Shown one piece after another: positions 1 to 12,615 of a stretch of DNA of 64,000 nucleotides. The DNA lies in NCBI GenBank assembly GCA_032164245.1, contig JAVMKO010000009.1, positions 82,688,712 through 82,752,711 of the forward strand, in the 5' to 3' direction. Numbering within the stretch: the first letter of the stretch is position 1; every line of letters begins with the position of its first letter. A model generated the notes under the pieces. It worked only from the letters and a program-made list of their open reading frames with translations. It did not search any database and had not been told where the DNA came from. This stretch comes from Sternotherus odoratus (taxonomy: Eukaryota > Chordata > Testudines > Kinosternidae). A program made the translations under genes and the position numbers.

Positions 1-749
1 AAGAATCTGCTTCTTAATTAGTCTTCTCTCCATTGTGTCAGATTTAGCAGCTTAAAAGAGGACTACTTACTTAAATGAAAGTGAAGCTAGAAAAGCCAGT
101 TTCAGATGGGTGCCTGGCGTTAAAATTATGGAGGCCAATGTTTTTCTTAGAACAAAAGATTTTGAATATAAGCTAAGCTTGGCTAAGTGACTTGATTTAT
201 CTTGATGAGCAAAGCAATTTGCTGCACATGCATTTTTCAGAAAGTGCTAATAAATTTTACCTCAAAATAAATTAAAAAGCCATACAATTTGATATGCCTG
301 ACTTTAAAAATGCTTGGCTCTTTAGGAATGCTAAATCATGCTTGCTGTACATTTTGGAAGGGTATGTAAGGAATCGCTTTCCTTCCCATTGCTGAAAATT
401 AGTTCATCATTTAAGAGGCAGTTTTCTTTCTCAATATTATCTTTATAACTCTATTATGTCGGGGAACTGTGGATATTGTCATTTGCAATTACTAAAATAT
501 TGCTACAGGATTTGACCTTATAGATCTAATTAATTGGCACAATGAGACTGGTGCTGCTGCTGGTTTCCATGGTTGTTGTGAGTGCCCTTCATTCGGTTCA
601 GAAATGCGTCATGCTTGCAAAAGACAGATAGAGTGGATACTGAGAGAGAAGACAAATGGGCCCGGAATGTTCTGGCTATGCTGGGAAAAAGCAGGTTAAA
701 ATTCCAGCGGTTTTGTAACATATTCCTGCTAGAAGGAATGGAAAGTCAT

Positions 750-1654
750 TATGCTTGTGAGGATCTTCATAAATGATTTGGGTAATGGCATAGAGAGTGC
801 ACTTACAAAGTTTGCAGACAATACTAAGCTGGGAGGGGTTGCAAGTGCTTTGAAGGACAGGATTAGAATTCAAAATGATCTGGACAAACTGAAGAAATGG
901 TCTGGAGTCCATAGGATGAAATTCAATAAGGGCAAATGTAGAGTACTAAGGAAAGAGTAATCAATTGCACAAATACAACATGGTAAGTGACTGCATAGGA
1001 AGGAGCAGAAATGAATCTGGGGGTCATAGCTGATCACACAAAATAAGAGTCAACAAAGTAATAGTGTTGCCAGGGAAAAAAAGAGATTCTCGTGATGGGT
1101 TGTATTAGCAGGAGTATTGTAAGCAAGGTACGAGAAGTAATTCTCCCACTCTGCTCAGCACTGATAAGGCCTCAGCTGGAGTATTGTGTCCAGTTGTGGG
1201 GCACCCCGCTTTGAGGAAAGATGTGGACAAATGAGAGAAAGTCCAGAGAAGAGCAACAAAAATAATTCAAGGTCTAGAAAACATGACCTTTGAGGGAAGA
1301 CTGAAAAAACTGGGTTTAGTCTGAAGAAGCAAAGACTGAGGAGGGGGGTGGGGGGACCTGATCTTCAAGTAGATAAAAGTTTGCTCTAAAGCAGAGGGAG
1401 ATAAATTGTTCTCCTTATCCACCAAGGGTAGGGCAAGAAACAATGGGCTTAAATTGTAGCAGGGAACATTCGGAAAAAATTCCTAACTGTAAGAGTAGTT
1501 AAGGACTGGAACAAATTACCTAGGGAGGTTTTTACGAACAGGTTAGGCAAGCACCTGTTAGACATGGTCTAGATAATACTTAGTCCTGCCCCGGTGCAGG
1601 GAACTGGACTAGATGACCTATGAAGGTTCCTTCCAGTCCTACATTTCTATGATT
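750..1654 (+). mobile_element. CR1 LINE fragment, 3' half of reverse transcriptase to 3' end
   Basis: A 5'-truncated CR1 retrotransposon. A reverse-transcriptase relic is readable at 751-960 (INDLGNGIES, then KFADNTKLGG), followed by frame-broken C-terminal coding. The 3' tail reads like the CR1 end: 'gactagatgacct', 'ccttccagtcct', then TTCTATGATT at about 1647. The FADD catalytic motif is FADN at 811-822. The same subfamily is present at 57230-57960. The copy is dead, with several stops and frameshifts. Confidence 0.85.
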
Positions 1655-2789
1655 GCTGTGGCATGGTGCACTCCAGCCGTACCCTTTACCCTCACTGAGG
1701 CTCTGGTCTTAAGTGTGCAAAGGAAATAAAACCTTAGTGTGTTGTAAAGGCTGTGGACTCTTTCCCAGTGAATCAGGGAGAAAGCTGAAAGGAATCAAGT
1801 AAATATCTGGCATAGAACATTATGAAGGCAAAAGTTCCCCGATGAGCTACCATTCTTCCTGAGACTGCTATTGAAATAATTATACTAGAATGGAAACTCT
1901 TTGGTGCCATTTCCGGTTATTTATTTTCTATCCTGCTGAGTTTTAACTAATTTTTCTTAGAGGGAAAGAGGAACAATTAGATTTTTTCCCCCCTCCAAAA
2001 GCAAAATCTTGTTCTGTTGATTCGGCATTACCTGCACACCATTCTACTATGCTGCCCTTCAACCATTCGAGTTTTCCCATGGGGTCTGCTTCAGGCAGAT
2101 CACTTTGAACCCAGGCTACTTCATGTGTAGATCAGCAATGTTCCTCCTACTTTCTGTTGTACAGATTCCTAATGACCCCAGGAGCCTGAACAAGGATTGC
2201 AAGCTTTTGCATTGGCAACGAATCCATGCCCCATAACTACAGTTTACTCCAAATCAACTGGGCCTGAGTTGTTGGGATGACCTGGACAAAAGCCATTTTC
2301 CCAAACCAAGCCGTGTTTCCACATGGCTCGTGCTGTTGATTAAGGCAGACTGCTAAAAGCGTCTTCCCAGCCCCACAGACACTCTCTAGTGTATTCTCAC
2401 GTCCTCTGGCTGCTTCTCTTTCCAACTGTTGTGCTCCTTGTTACTTCCCTGGATCACTGTTTAGCAAAGCCAGGTCATGTGGACAAATTGGGCAGCGTGT
2501 CACCATACCATGTTAGAGCAACACAGAGTTTTAAAACTACTCTTAGATCCTCATTTTAGGCTTTGGTACCAGGACTGAGGCCATGGCATTGCTAGAACAG
2601 GGGTAATCAGGTAGAAAAACGACTGAAAATCCTTCACAAATATCCCTCTGAAATGTTGTTCTTTATTGTAAATTGCTGGCTGGCAGAGGCTCCGTCACTT
2701 AGTTCCCTAATTGCACATTAGAGAGAGAAGGTAAAATAACAAATTCTTCCTTCATCCCCCTGGGAATGAGATTCATGGTCAGCATGAAT

Positions 2790-3287
2790 GAGCGGAGGAC
2801 AAGGCTCTTCCCCCCCCTCCAGGCACTTAACTTAAGACGCACCCAGACATCTTGGAGCCCAAACCCCCTCCCATACTCCGAACTCTTCATCCCAGTCCCA
2901 CCCTGGAGCCTGCACCCCAAGCTGGAATCTGCGCCCCCTTCTGCACCCAGCCCCCTCTCCTACCCTAAAGCCCCTCCCACACCCTGACCCCCTCATTTCT
3001 GGCCCCATTCCAGAGCTCACACCTCAGCCCAAACACCCTGCCTCAGACTGGAATTCCCTCCTGTACCCCAAACCCCTCCTCCATGGCCCCACCCCAGAGC
3101 AAACACTCCCTCCCCCCAGCCGGAGCCCTCACCCCCTATGCCCTCCAAATCTCTGCCCCAGCCTGGTGGAAATGAGCCAAGTGAGGGTGGGGGAGCATCA
3201 GACGGTGTGGGGATGGAGTAAGTGGGGGGCGGGACATCAGGGCAGGGGTGTTTGGTTTTGTGCAATTAGAAAGGTGGCAGCGCTACC
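2790..3287. repeat. C-rich degenerate interspersed repeat
   Basis: About 400 bp of CCCC/CCTGCACCCC-like tracts run from 2805, followed by a G-rich tail (3180-3245) and an end near 'tgtgcaattagaaaggtgg'. The block is proline-codon rich on one strand and glycine/arginine rich on the other. Open frames here are composition artefacts. I recall this arrangement as a high-copy turtle repeat, but cannot name the family. Confidence 0.55.
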
Positions 3288-4479
3288 TGAGAGTGGTAAC
3301 TAACGTCTCACTGTTACTGTTAATTCACCATCTGTGTAAAGCAGAGCTCCCTGGGAGCTGCAGGAGAGGGACGAATGCCTCCATCTCTCCTGTTGCGTAT
3401 GTATCATTTCCCTTTTGGTTTCCCAGGCACCCCCTAGTAATACTGGGTCATGGACACCTCTCTTTTTGGTGCCCTCACTCAACCCTATTCCCATGATTCT
3501 TTTAAAGAGACTTGTGTCCTTTTGACATTTACTCCAGCATTGACTCTTTGCATTTTTAACTTCCCCTTTATTAAATTTTCAACACCCTCTTAAGCATCCC
3601 CACATCTGTCATACACAGAGCAGAATATTGTTTGTTGTTAGGAAGAACAAGTTCCACAAGAGAGACATACCTCACGCCAATTCAAAATGGCTGCGCTGCC
3701 GAATCCAAATATTGGGGAATAAAACCACCGAAAATATGTTATGTACTGGAGCCCCTCGTCAAAAAGCTGCTTTTTGTTTTTCTAGTGTACCTGTTGTGGT
3801 TGTTAGAGCGTTAAAACATTTATTCAGTTAAAACATTTGAGAAGGGAGTATCAAATGCATCCCTTTTTGCAAGCAAAAAATCATCAATGCTCTGCCTTCA
3901 CCTGGAATACGGGTTGCTGCTTTGTCTCAAAAGAGAGAAAGCATAAATACAAAGGGGCCTACAATAGTAATTAGCACCATAGAGAGACTGCCGTACAAGA
4001 GAAAAGGTTGGACCAACTTAGTTTAGAGATGGGGCCGGGGTAAAGCACCCAGGGTTAATGAATGCCATAGAGAAGTCAGCTGGGAGCCTCCTGTTGAACA
4101 TTTCTCATAATAAGGGGACATTCAAAACGAAGTTGTTTTTTTAACTACTCCATGTGTAATTAACCTGTGGAATGATGACACCCTCCCGGGTTAAAGCTGG
4201 ACTGTGGAACTGCTGCGTCCCCCGAAACACTCCAGACATGGGTACCTCTCACACTACTCTGCTAGTGACCATCAGCCCCTTTAGGCTTCGCTCTCACACA
4301 GTTGGTAGCGTGCGAAGGCACACCCAAAGTGTAGGCAGGCTTTTACAGCTACTCATGAGCTGTTCACAGGGAGACACCAGCAGATCCCCGAAACCCAGCC
4401 TTGCCCCATCTTGCACTGCTCAAAACCTTCTTTGTCGGTGTAAGCTCATTAACTAGTTTGCCACTCCTTCAAAGGGTAG

Positions 4480-5228
4480 TGGACATGCCCTAGCCTCTGG
4501 GATCTGAACAGATTCCCCAAGCACTTTAGACAACCAGGGGCTGGCTAGGCACTATAAGAAGGCTGCCCAGGAGAAGGGCAGGCAGTCTCTCCTGGACCTT
4601 CAAGGGGGAAGGTCTGGCTCCTGGGAGAGGAGCTGCAGCATCAGGGACAGAGCAGTGCTGGGTAGGCCCGGGGGGAGCAGAAGGGAACTGTCCTGGTTAC
4701 TTGCCAGGCTGCCGGCCCTGAGAGAGGGGCCATCCGGTGCAGAGGGGCCGCAGGGGAAGTGGCCCAGGGAGAGAGTACAAGAGACTGGAGAAGAGAAGGA
4801 GGGCAGGACAGCTGCTTCCAAAGGGTCCCTGGGCCGGAACCCAGAGTAGAGGGCAGGTCTGGGTCCCCCCCTTCTCCCCTTAGACTGCATCTGGCTGCGG
4901 GAGTGGCCTCTACAGCCTACACCCGACCCCTGCCAGAAGGGGTTTGACTTGGGGTGGCTGACTACCGCAGCTGGACAGCTGAGGGACTATTGAAACTCCC
5001 CCCCCCCCCGAAGGGGGTGAGGTGTGGACGTGGGGGTACTGCCGGAGGGCAGTGCCCTGAAGAGGACGAAGCACGTGAGAAGCAGCGCGAGTCCAGATGC
5101 TAACAGAGGGAAACGGAGAGGAAGAGACGGACGGGACACCACCCGAGGAGGGCGCTCCACTGAGAACTGAGCTAATTCCCAGACTATCCAGCAGGAGGCG
5201 CACAGTGGGGAGTCCTCGACCCGTTACA
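4480..5228. repeat. GC-rich block, possible LTR-like element
   Basis: A sharply GC-rich, purine-biased block in AT-richer intron. It contains a TATA-like CTATAAGAAGG (about 4551-4561), a C11 run near 4999 and an end at CCCGTTACA (5228). The ending and TATA-like box would fit a decayed LTR. No target duplication, polypurine tract or primer-binding site was found, so this is a guess. Long open frames inside come from base composition. Confidence 0.3.
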
Positions 5229-6284
5229 GTGCCCCTCTCATAGGCCATGGGACAGGACAGTGGATGTAAGGATGTGAGAAGGCTGGAGCTGCTACAGGAT
5301 CCTAGGAGGAAATGTCCCCCGCCAGTGGGCAGCTTGTGACCAACCACCGTGGTCAGCATGAGTGTAATGCTTTCCTAGTTAGCGGGAGGGCTGGGACAGG
5401 AATTTGCTGGCGTCCTGTCAGCTTCCTCACAGCTCTACAGTCCCAGGGGTAAGAAGAGGCCATATAATAACCTGTAAAAGAGAATGGAACAGTAGAACTT
5501 TGGGGGCCCAGCCATGCAATCCTTATTCCTGGGAGTAGGCCCATTGACTGCAGGGAGACTACTCGCCTGAGTCAGGATTGCAGGATCAGACTCTCTAGTA
5601 TTAAATCTGTGCCCGGGATTTAGGGGTAAAACCCCAGATCCAACTGATGTCCCATTGAGCCCGTTATACGAGGGAAACGCCGACAAGACAAGCTGCGGCC
5701 TAATTAATGTTTGTGAAGTGCTCCGAGATCCCTGCATGGAAAGGCCTGGAGATGAGCGAGTTGCTGCTGCTGTTGTTCAGTAGCATCCTGTTTACTTTCC
5801 CGCGTCTGGCTTTAGAGTGGCTGCTGTTAATATGGGCTGAACCTCAGGAGTGTTCTCACGGGAGGAGATTTTATTCCCCTTCTCTGTGCTCTCAGCAGCC
5901 AAAGCTTCTCCGTGCGTGCGACAATTGGCTCATAGAAGGAGTTAAATCCTTGCCCTTAAGTGCCCGTGTTGACTAAAATAATCTCTGATAACTTGTGAAA
6001 GCTCAGCTCTGTGAGAGCACTCAGCCACAGTGACGCAGCTGTAAACCGGCGGCTGGCTGATCTCAGTGGCGGTGTTGATGTAGCTGATACTGATTTTACT
6101 TAGCCAACAACCAAAGGCCAGAAGCTCCCCTTGGTGACTCCTGTCCCATCCAGCATCTTCGGGGCCAAATTCTGCTCCCAGTTGTCCTGGGGTGAATCCG
6201 GAGTAACTTCAGTGTAGCTGCTCTGCTTTAACATAGTGTGTGGAGAGTGGAATTTGGATGCCTTGGAAATTAGGTGAGTGTTGA

Positions 6285-6450
6285 TAGTGGGATGGTCTTA
6301 TGGTTAAAGCAGTGGACAGGGACTGAGGCAATTTGGGTCAGTTCCCAGTATTCCTACTGGCTCTCCATCTGGCCGTGAGGAAGCTGCTTCACTGCACTCT
6401 GTTTGTTCCCCACCCGTAAAACAGGAATAAGACTTCCCTAGCTCCAGTGG
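6285..6450 (+). mobile_element. MIR-type CORE-SINE remnant
   Basis: The order matches MIR: 'ttatggttaaagcagtgga', then 'tgggtcagttccc' at the degenerate B-box position, 'ctggctctcc', the 'ctgcttcactgcactctgt' region and 'ccgtaaaacaggaataa' close to the MIR tail. It is strongly diverged, as expected for this old SINE. Confidence 0.6.
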
Positions 6451-8449
6451 TGGAAGTACACTGATTTACACCCGCTCAGAATGTGGCCCATAGCAGTAAA
6501 CATGGTTGGAGCTAAGGTTGCCCACTGGCTGCTCCAGATGAGGTCAGAGAGACATGGGCTGGGAGGTGGAAGGGGAGTTTTCAGAGACTGAGATGCAAAT
6601 GTTGGGAAGCTGACTCCGCCGCTTACTTCCTGGCTCTTACTATCTTGTGTTGGGGGCTGGAGAAGTCTAGCGACCTTAACGCAACATAACAAAGTTTCTT
6701 TATGTGGGATATCAATAATAAATGGATGAACTACAGTGAGGTTAATTGCCTAGCAGTCAGACGGTTGCCTAGGCTATAATGGAAACACATTTTCCGTGTT
6801 CTGAGTGGGCCTAATGAGATGTTAACACACAGTATTTTTATTAGAAATTTCAGGGACTGTATTTCAAAATGTGGGGGACGGTCCGAACCGAACAATTAAA
6901 AATAAATGGCTTCTGAGCCTGCGGTGCGGATGGGCAGATATAATTAGGGGAAGAACATTTCTGATGAGAATAATAATTATCAGAGGAAGAGTTAGCTGCA
7001 GCTATCAGAGGCACTTGCTTTCAAACTTTTTGCTTAGCTCTTAGTGAAAAGATTGATTCAGAGCGTAGCTGCTCCAGTGCGGATGAGCGGGTGGGGGAGA
7101 AGATACAGGGAGCCCTTATTCCTACCTTGTGCACCTGCCTGAGGTGCAGACAAACTTAGGCTGAGGGCTCTTGAAGGTTCCTGGTTGTAGTTCAGTTTGG
7201 TGGTGTCCGGGTGTCACTAGGAGGGATGTCAGAGAGGGGCTGGCCACACTTGTTGCAAAAGTGAAGCCAGAACAGCCAACTCAGTGCACTCACCCTGCCT
7301 TCTGTTCCAGCTACTTGGAACCCTATAGCTACGTCTGCACCGTGTCCCAGTGGCAGGTAGAGTGTGTGTAGCTACACGCCATAGTGAAACGCAGGCCGCG
7401 TCCATGCTATGGTGGGTAGCTACATGTGTCAGTGAAATTCTCTGGCAGTGGGAGACTAAAGATAGCAGGATAGGCAGGGTGGCATGACTTGGGCGAGGAG
7501 GGAGTGCGGTAGGATGCACACTCTTTAGGCATGTCTTTACTGCCCCAAGCCATGCCTCTGCTAGCTCTTGGTCTCCACCTTCTCCTATCCTCTTTATCCC
7601 CTTCAATACATTTCCACCGTAAGCTCTGTCTTTTGTACCTATTCCTGTTTCTCCCTGTAACCTGACTTTACCAGAGGTGCACAGAGACCCAGGTATATAA
7701 TGTCAGCAGCTTGCTAGAAAGTGTGTCCCTTTGCCAGGACCCCTGTGTCGGGCTGGGGTGTAACATGAGTTTACGGGGTGAGCTTGGGAGCTGCGGTAGG
7801 AACTCCTCCTTTGCTGTTCCCTTGCAATGGGCTGGGGATCACTGGGAACTGGAGAAGGTGGGGGAGCAGTTGGGGAGCTCCCCATCTCGCTCCTCAGCTC
7901 TGTGGACTCTTGCATGGGGCTAGGAGAAGACTCTAACTGGTGAAGGAACAAGTCCAGGGGGAGCTGAATTCCTCCCTTTCCAGATTCCTGCCTGGGCATA
8001 GTGGCAGCTGGGGGAGGGCAGGTCTCTGGTCAGGTGTCAGGGAGGCATTCGTAAGTATCTTACCTGTGTACAATTGCCGAAGAGGCCACACAAGGAGTGG
8101 AGAGCAGGAATGAGTCTGGGCATGTACGGTGGCTTTATCTGCAGAGGAGACCCTTATAAACATCAGCAAGGCAGCAGAAAATGACATGCACATTGCAAAC
8201 ACTAAACGAAGCAGCGTTTCAGGATTAATCCCGGATGGAGTGATGTGTCACAAATTCAAATTCTTCGATTTATTCAGTGCTCCTTTTAAAACACTGGTAG
8301 AGATTAGATCTTGTTTTTGGATTACACCATATTATGCTCAGAAAATGCAGGGATTACAGGCTTTCAGACCAAAAGGGATGTGAATGTTCAATACACGTTT
8401 TTGCGTATGTAGGAGTAGGCAACGGTCATGCAAACTTTCAGTTCAACCC

Positions 8450-8545
8450 CGCTTCGGCCAGGTGCTTAAGCACATGTGTAACTTTAGGTCTTGGATTAGT
8501 GCCATTGAAGTAGATGGGCTACTTATGTGATTAAAGCTATATATT
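8450..8545. repeat. Palindromic 'cttaagcacatg' dispersed repeat
   Basis: Contains 'aggtgcttaagcacatgtg', 'aactttaggtc', 'cattgaagtagatggg' and 'cttatgtgattaaag', the two halves of a palindromic amniote repeat. Related pieces are at 27738-27770 and 44690-44750. It abuts the CR1 starting near 8553. Family name unknown to me. Confidence 0.4.
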
Positions 8546-8552
8546 TTCAGAG

Positions 8553-9490
8553 ACAGGGTCATGTTCTTACCATTATACAAGGCACTGGTGGGACCTCATC
8601 TGGAGTAGTGTGTGCAGTTTTGGTCTCCCACATTGAAGAAAGATTAATTCAAACTAGAACAGGTGCAGAGAAAGGCTACTAGGATGATCTGAGGAATGGA
8701 AAACCTAACTAATGAGAGGAGACCCAACAAGCTTGGCTTGTTTAATTTAACTCTAAGGGAGATATGATTGCTGTCTATAAATACATAAGAGGGTTAAATG
8801 CCAGGGAGAGAGAGGAATCATTTAAATTAAGTGCCAAATATGGACACAAGAACAAATGGATATAAATTGGTCCTCAACAAGTTTGGGCTTGAAATTTGAT
8901 GATGGTTTCTAGCCATCAGAGGAGTGAAGTTCTGAGATAGCCTGCCAAGGGGAGCAGTGGGGGAAAAATACCTAACTGGCTTCAAGGCTGAGTTTGATAT
9001 GTTTTTATGGAGGGGATGGTGTGATGAGCCGCCCACAATGGCATGAAGCCGGTCTCTTGACTACTAGTAGTAAATATCCCAATTGGTCTGTGATAGGAGG
9101 CTAGATGGGACAGGCTCTGAGTTCCTGCATAGAATTCTTTCCCAGTGCCTGGTGGCTGGTTTTGCCCACATGTTCATTGTCTAACTGATCGCCATTTTTG
9201 GAGTCAGGAAAGAATTTCCCCGCAGGTCAGATTGGCAGAGACCCGGGGAGGTTTTCATTCCCCTCTGCAGCCTATGGTACAGGTCGCTTGCAGGTTTCAA
9301 CTACTGTCAGTCGTGGATTCTTTGTAACTTGAAGTCTTTAAACCATGATTTCAGGATGTCAGTAACTCCAGCCTGGGGATTGGGGTCTGTTATAGGAGTG
9401 GGTGAGTGAGGTTCTGTGGCCTGCGATGGGCAGGAGGTCAGACTAGAATAATCACAATGGTCCCTTCTGGCCTTAAAGTCTGAGTCTAAA
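8553..9490 (+). mobile_element. CR1 LINE fragment, second subfamily, with 3' end
   Basis: Carries the CR1 C-terminal signature in nucleotide form ('acctcatctggagtagtgtg' like the YCVQFW-coding segment), then a long 3' region ending 'ggtcccttctggccttaaag' near 9476. The 3' end differs from the copies at 750 and 29035, so this is another CR1 subfamily. No long frame remains. Confidence 0.75.
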
Positions 9491-11942
9491 GTCTATATAC
9501 TTGCTGAACTGAGACCGTAGTTTTTGAACAGAGCAGTGGAAGCGGCTGGCGCTGTTAACTAGTTTTACTTAGGTTTTTATTTTTGCTAACTTGTTTTTCA
9601 GCCTTTTAAAGAATTGACTGGTGACACAACTCTCTTGTTTTCTTTCCATGTTAATGTACTAAATTATGACAAGATTTTTCCTCCTACAGAAAACCGTAAA
9701 AATTAGTCAGGACTTGTTCTGTTCATTGTAACACTGTATGTTAATTAGACCAGAGAAAAGCTACATAAATTTTTAGGCCACAGGAATGTATCTTTTTAAA
9801 CTTTCTCTAGTTCTGTCCATTAATGAGATGAAACTGATTCAAGGAATTCAACAGTGATTTAAAAACGGTTTTTGCTGTACATGTGAAACCAGATAACTAC
9901 AACCTGTGTGATGACAAGTGTGAGAAGAGGGAATCCAGATTGGTAGCATCCGTCTTTCATCATGGGAATTAACATGCATGCAAATAGCGCATTGTTCTGT
10001 CTTAGCAAGTGGGCACTAGGTCGAAATTTACAAAGATCCTTTGTTCACCGTGAGGCTATTCTGATAACAAGAAATGGGATTCTTGTACATTTTAATATGT
10101 AGCAGTTGATTCTGAAAAAAAGTCTGTATTTATTGCAGTTCTACTCTGACTCCTGTTCCCTCTTCTGGCCATAGGGAAAGGTAGGCATATTGCTGTATGG
10201 TAGCTGGCTTAACTTTTTAATGGCAACCACTTACTACCCACCCACCAGAATTAGCTTAAGAACTGCAGAGAAAAGCACTACAATCCTATCCCAACTCAGA
10301 CACCAGAAAGCAAATCAAACAACCCAAAAGTTGTTGCTTTTTAATTTCTCATGATTGGCTAAACAATCACCTGATTTTTTTGGGACCTGAGTCACACAAA
10401 AAAAAAAAGTTTGGGGTTGGCAGTAGCAGAAAAAGAACTGCACCACAGCTGACAAACAGCATTTTTCTAAGATCGAACACCCGGTGCATTAAGAGAAACA
10501 AAATTGAAAAGACCATTTGAAATAGTAGCACCATCTGGTGACTTTCAATAATGTTACAGATGATGTAAAAATATTATGCCACATATAAGAGGCATAACTT
10601 TAGCCTTGTCTATCTGGAGGCTGTCCTTTTTAAAAACTAAAGTGTAAATCCGAAAGGAACAAGTCTGTTGAATTTTCTTTTACTACTGCCGTTCTTCCTT
10701 TTGACTCAGTATATTGCAGACCATTTCCAAGTTTGTAACTAAATATTTTGAGCAATTTGAAAAATGACCAGCACTGGATCATAGATATTGTTCCTCTAGC
10801 CGCCTGGTTATTTTTGTCAACCGCTGTTGCTCTCTTAGTAGGGTTTTGTCCGTGTGCTTCTGTAATACAATCCTGAGCAATAAGTCTGAAGTTGTCTAGT
10901 TCATCAGATATATTGAACAAGTATTTCCTGCTTTGTCACTCTTTCCATATGATGTTTGCTTTGGGTACATCCTCCAGCCTAGACCAGTGCAAAAATATTC
11001 CCAGTCCAGAAGTTATATTTTTTTGGCAAATTGACAGAAAGCAAAATGTTTAGACATTTTCATGATGAATAGTCAAGTTTCCCCTGGTGAATACATTTTG
11101 CTTCGACTGAAGCATTCACAAGGAAAAGTATATGCGGCCTTGACCGATTTCAGAAATATGGCTTTGGAAAGAGCAGGGAAAGGGGCTAAGTGCTGTGTTG
11201 AGTAAATTAATTTCACTGGTGAATTTTTCTCCAACTTTCTAACCCTGAAGCAAAATTAGTGGTTGTCATGAAGATCTCTTCCATGGTCTAAGCAATTCCC
11301 AGGGCCTGGTTCAGTGTTGACGGAAACTGGAGCGTCAGTGACAAGGTAGAGAAATTTGAACTGATTTGGCATTTTCTGGGTGATCAGAACGAGTGTAAAC
11401 GTACATGCTGAGGTGACAGAAAGTGGGAATCAGCAGAGAAAACTACTAATGAGCCGGCGTAAGGTAAAGCAGAAGAATCCTAAAAACGCTAAAATTTGCC
11501 TCTGGGTTTATTATTTGTTCACTGGGGCTGGGTTTTTCAAAAGGGCAAAAAGAGTTAGGTGCCCAAGTCTCATCAAATTTCAATGTGAGTTTGGCTTCTA
11601 ACTGACAGTCTCCTTGGAAAATCCCCACTTGAGTTTCTGATGCAGTCTGAAACAGCCAAGACACAAACCCATGGAAGAAGGATACCCTAATTCTAGGGAG
11701 GCTGCTGGGTACTCTCTAACCACTGTGTATAAATTAGCCATCCTTTGGCCTGTATTTATTTATTGTATTTATTTCCATGTTTGAAGAAGAGAGGACAGAA
11801 ATCAGAGACAAAAAGGCTGTTGTGAATCAAAAATAATTCCTTAAGTTAAATTGCACATTATAACCAAAGCTAAACGAAAAAATGTCATATGTTGGGAAAT
11901 GTTTCCCATTGTTAACATGTGATCTATAGTCATGATACATTT

Positions 11943-11964
11943 GGGGGGGGGGGGGGGGGAGGGG
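11943..11964 (+). repeat. Homopolymer run G17 plus AGGGG
   Basis: Seventeen consecutive G, one A, then GGGG. A low-complexity tract. It could form a G-quadruplex on this strand and is a likely spot for assembly length error. Confidence 0.9.
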
Positions 11965-12399
11965 CAGTGTCACTTATAAGGTCTCCAAAATCTGTTTTAT
12001 GTTTAGTAATATTTTATGCGTCAGAGCTAGGAAAGTAAATGCACTTGTAAAGAAAAACACAATCTGTTTGTTCTTGCAATGCATAACTGAAAGCTGGTCG
12101 AGTGTCCCATTTATGCAAATGTTTATACACGTAAGTAACTTATGTGAGTAAAGCTCCTTGTGTGTTCACAGGATCAGGTCTCAAGGAGTGACTTCAGAGA
12201 ATATTTGGTCTAAAGAAGGACTGCAGGATTTGTCTTTTGCACTGTCAGGGGTTAATACGTTTCAGAAAAGCATTTTTCCTAAACAAGGTGCAAAGCAAGT
12301 TAACCACGTGAAAACCATGGACAAAGATCTAGCTGATTTGGAATATCTTTACTTAAAAGGCTTACAGAATCTGACAGCCTAAGGGTTTAGTTATGTTTG

Positions 12400-12615
12400 T
12401 ACAGCAGGAACAATGGTAACCGCTATGCTTAAGGTTGTGTGAGTATAACACCAACAGACCCCGGTTGTTGGCAGGTGGGCTCAAACCTGGGACCTTAATG
12501 CACGAGCCTCTACTGCATAAGCTAAAAGCCACATGGCTATTAGTTAAGGCTGTAGAGCAAACTCATTAATCTCTCTCTAAGTGGGCTCGGTGCCACTAAA
12601 TGGGACAGAACAGCA
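12400..12615 (-). mobile_element. tRNA-derived SINE
   Basis: On the minus strand a tRNA-like head runs from about 12535 down to 12460. It has an A-box-like TAGCTTATGCAGTAGAGG and a B-box-like GGTTTGAGCCC, with 'gctcgtgcattaaggtccca' between. The flanks ('agagagagattaatgagttt' upstream) belong to the same dispersed family as I recall it from turtles and crocodilians. The cloverleaf arms do not pair properly, so this is a SINE and not a tRNA gene. Confidence 0.6.

Noticed and set aside
2766..3265. Overlapping proline-rich and glycine-rich open frames on both strands
   Set aside because: They arise from C-rich dispersed repeat sequence; no splice sites, domains or codon bias.
4600..5359. Long open frames of 96 and 149 codons on the minus strand
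   Set aside because: The region is GC-rich with few stops by chance; residues are Ser/Pro/Leu-biased without motifs.
7320..7560. Possible MITE ('agctacgtctgcaccg' ... 'aggcatgtctttac')
   Set aside because: The two motifs are in the same orientation and no inverted partner or target duplication was found.
12460..12540. Possible tRNA gene on the minus strand
   Set aside because: A- and B-box-like sequences are present, but no acceptor stem closes and the flanks belong to a SINE.
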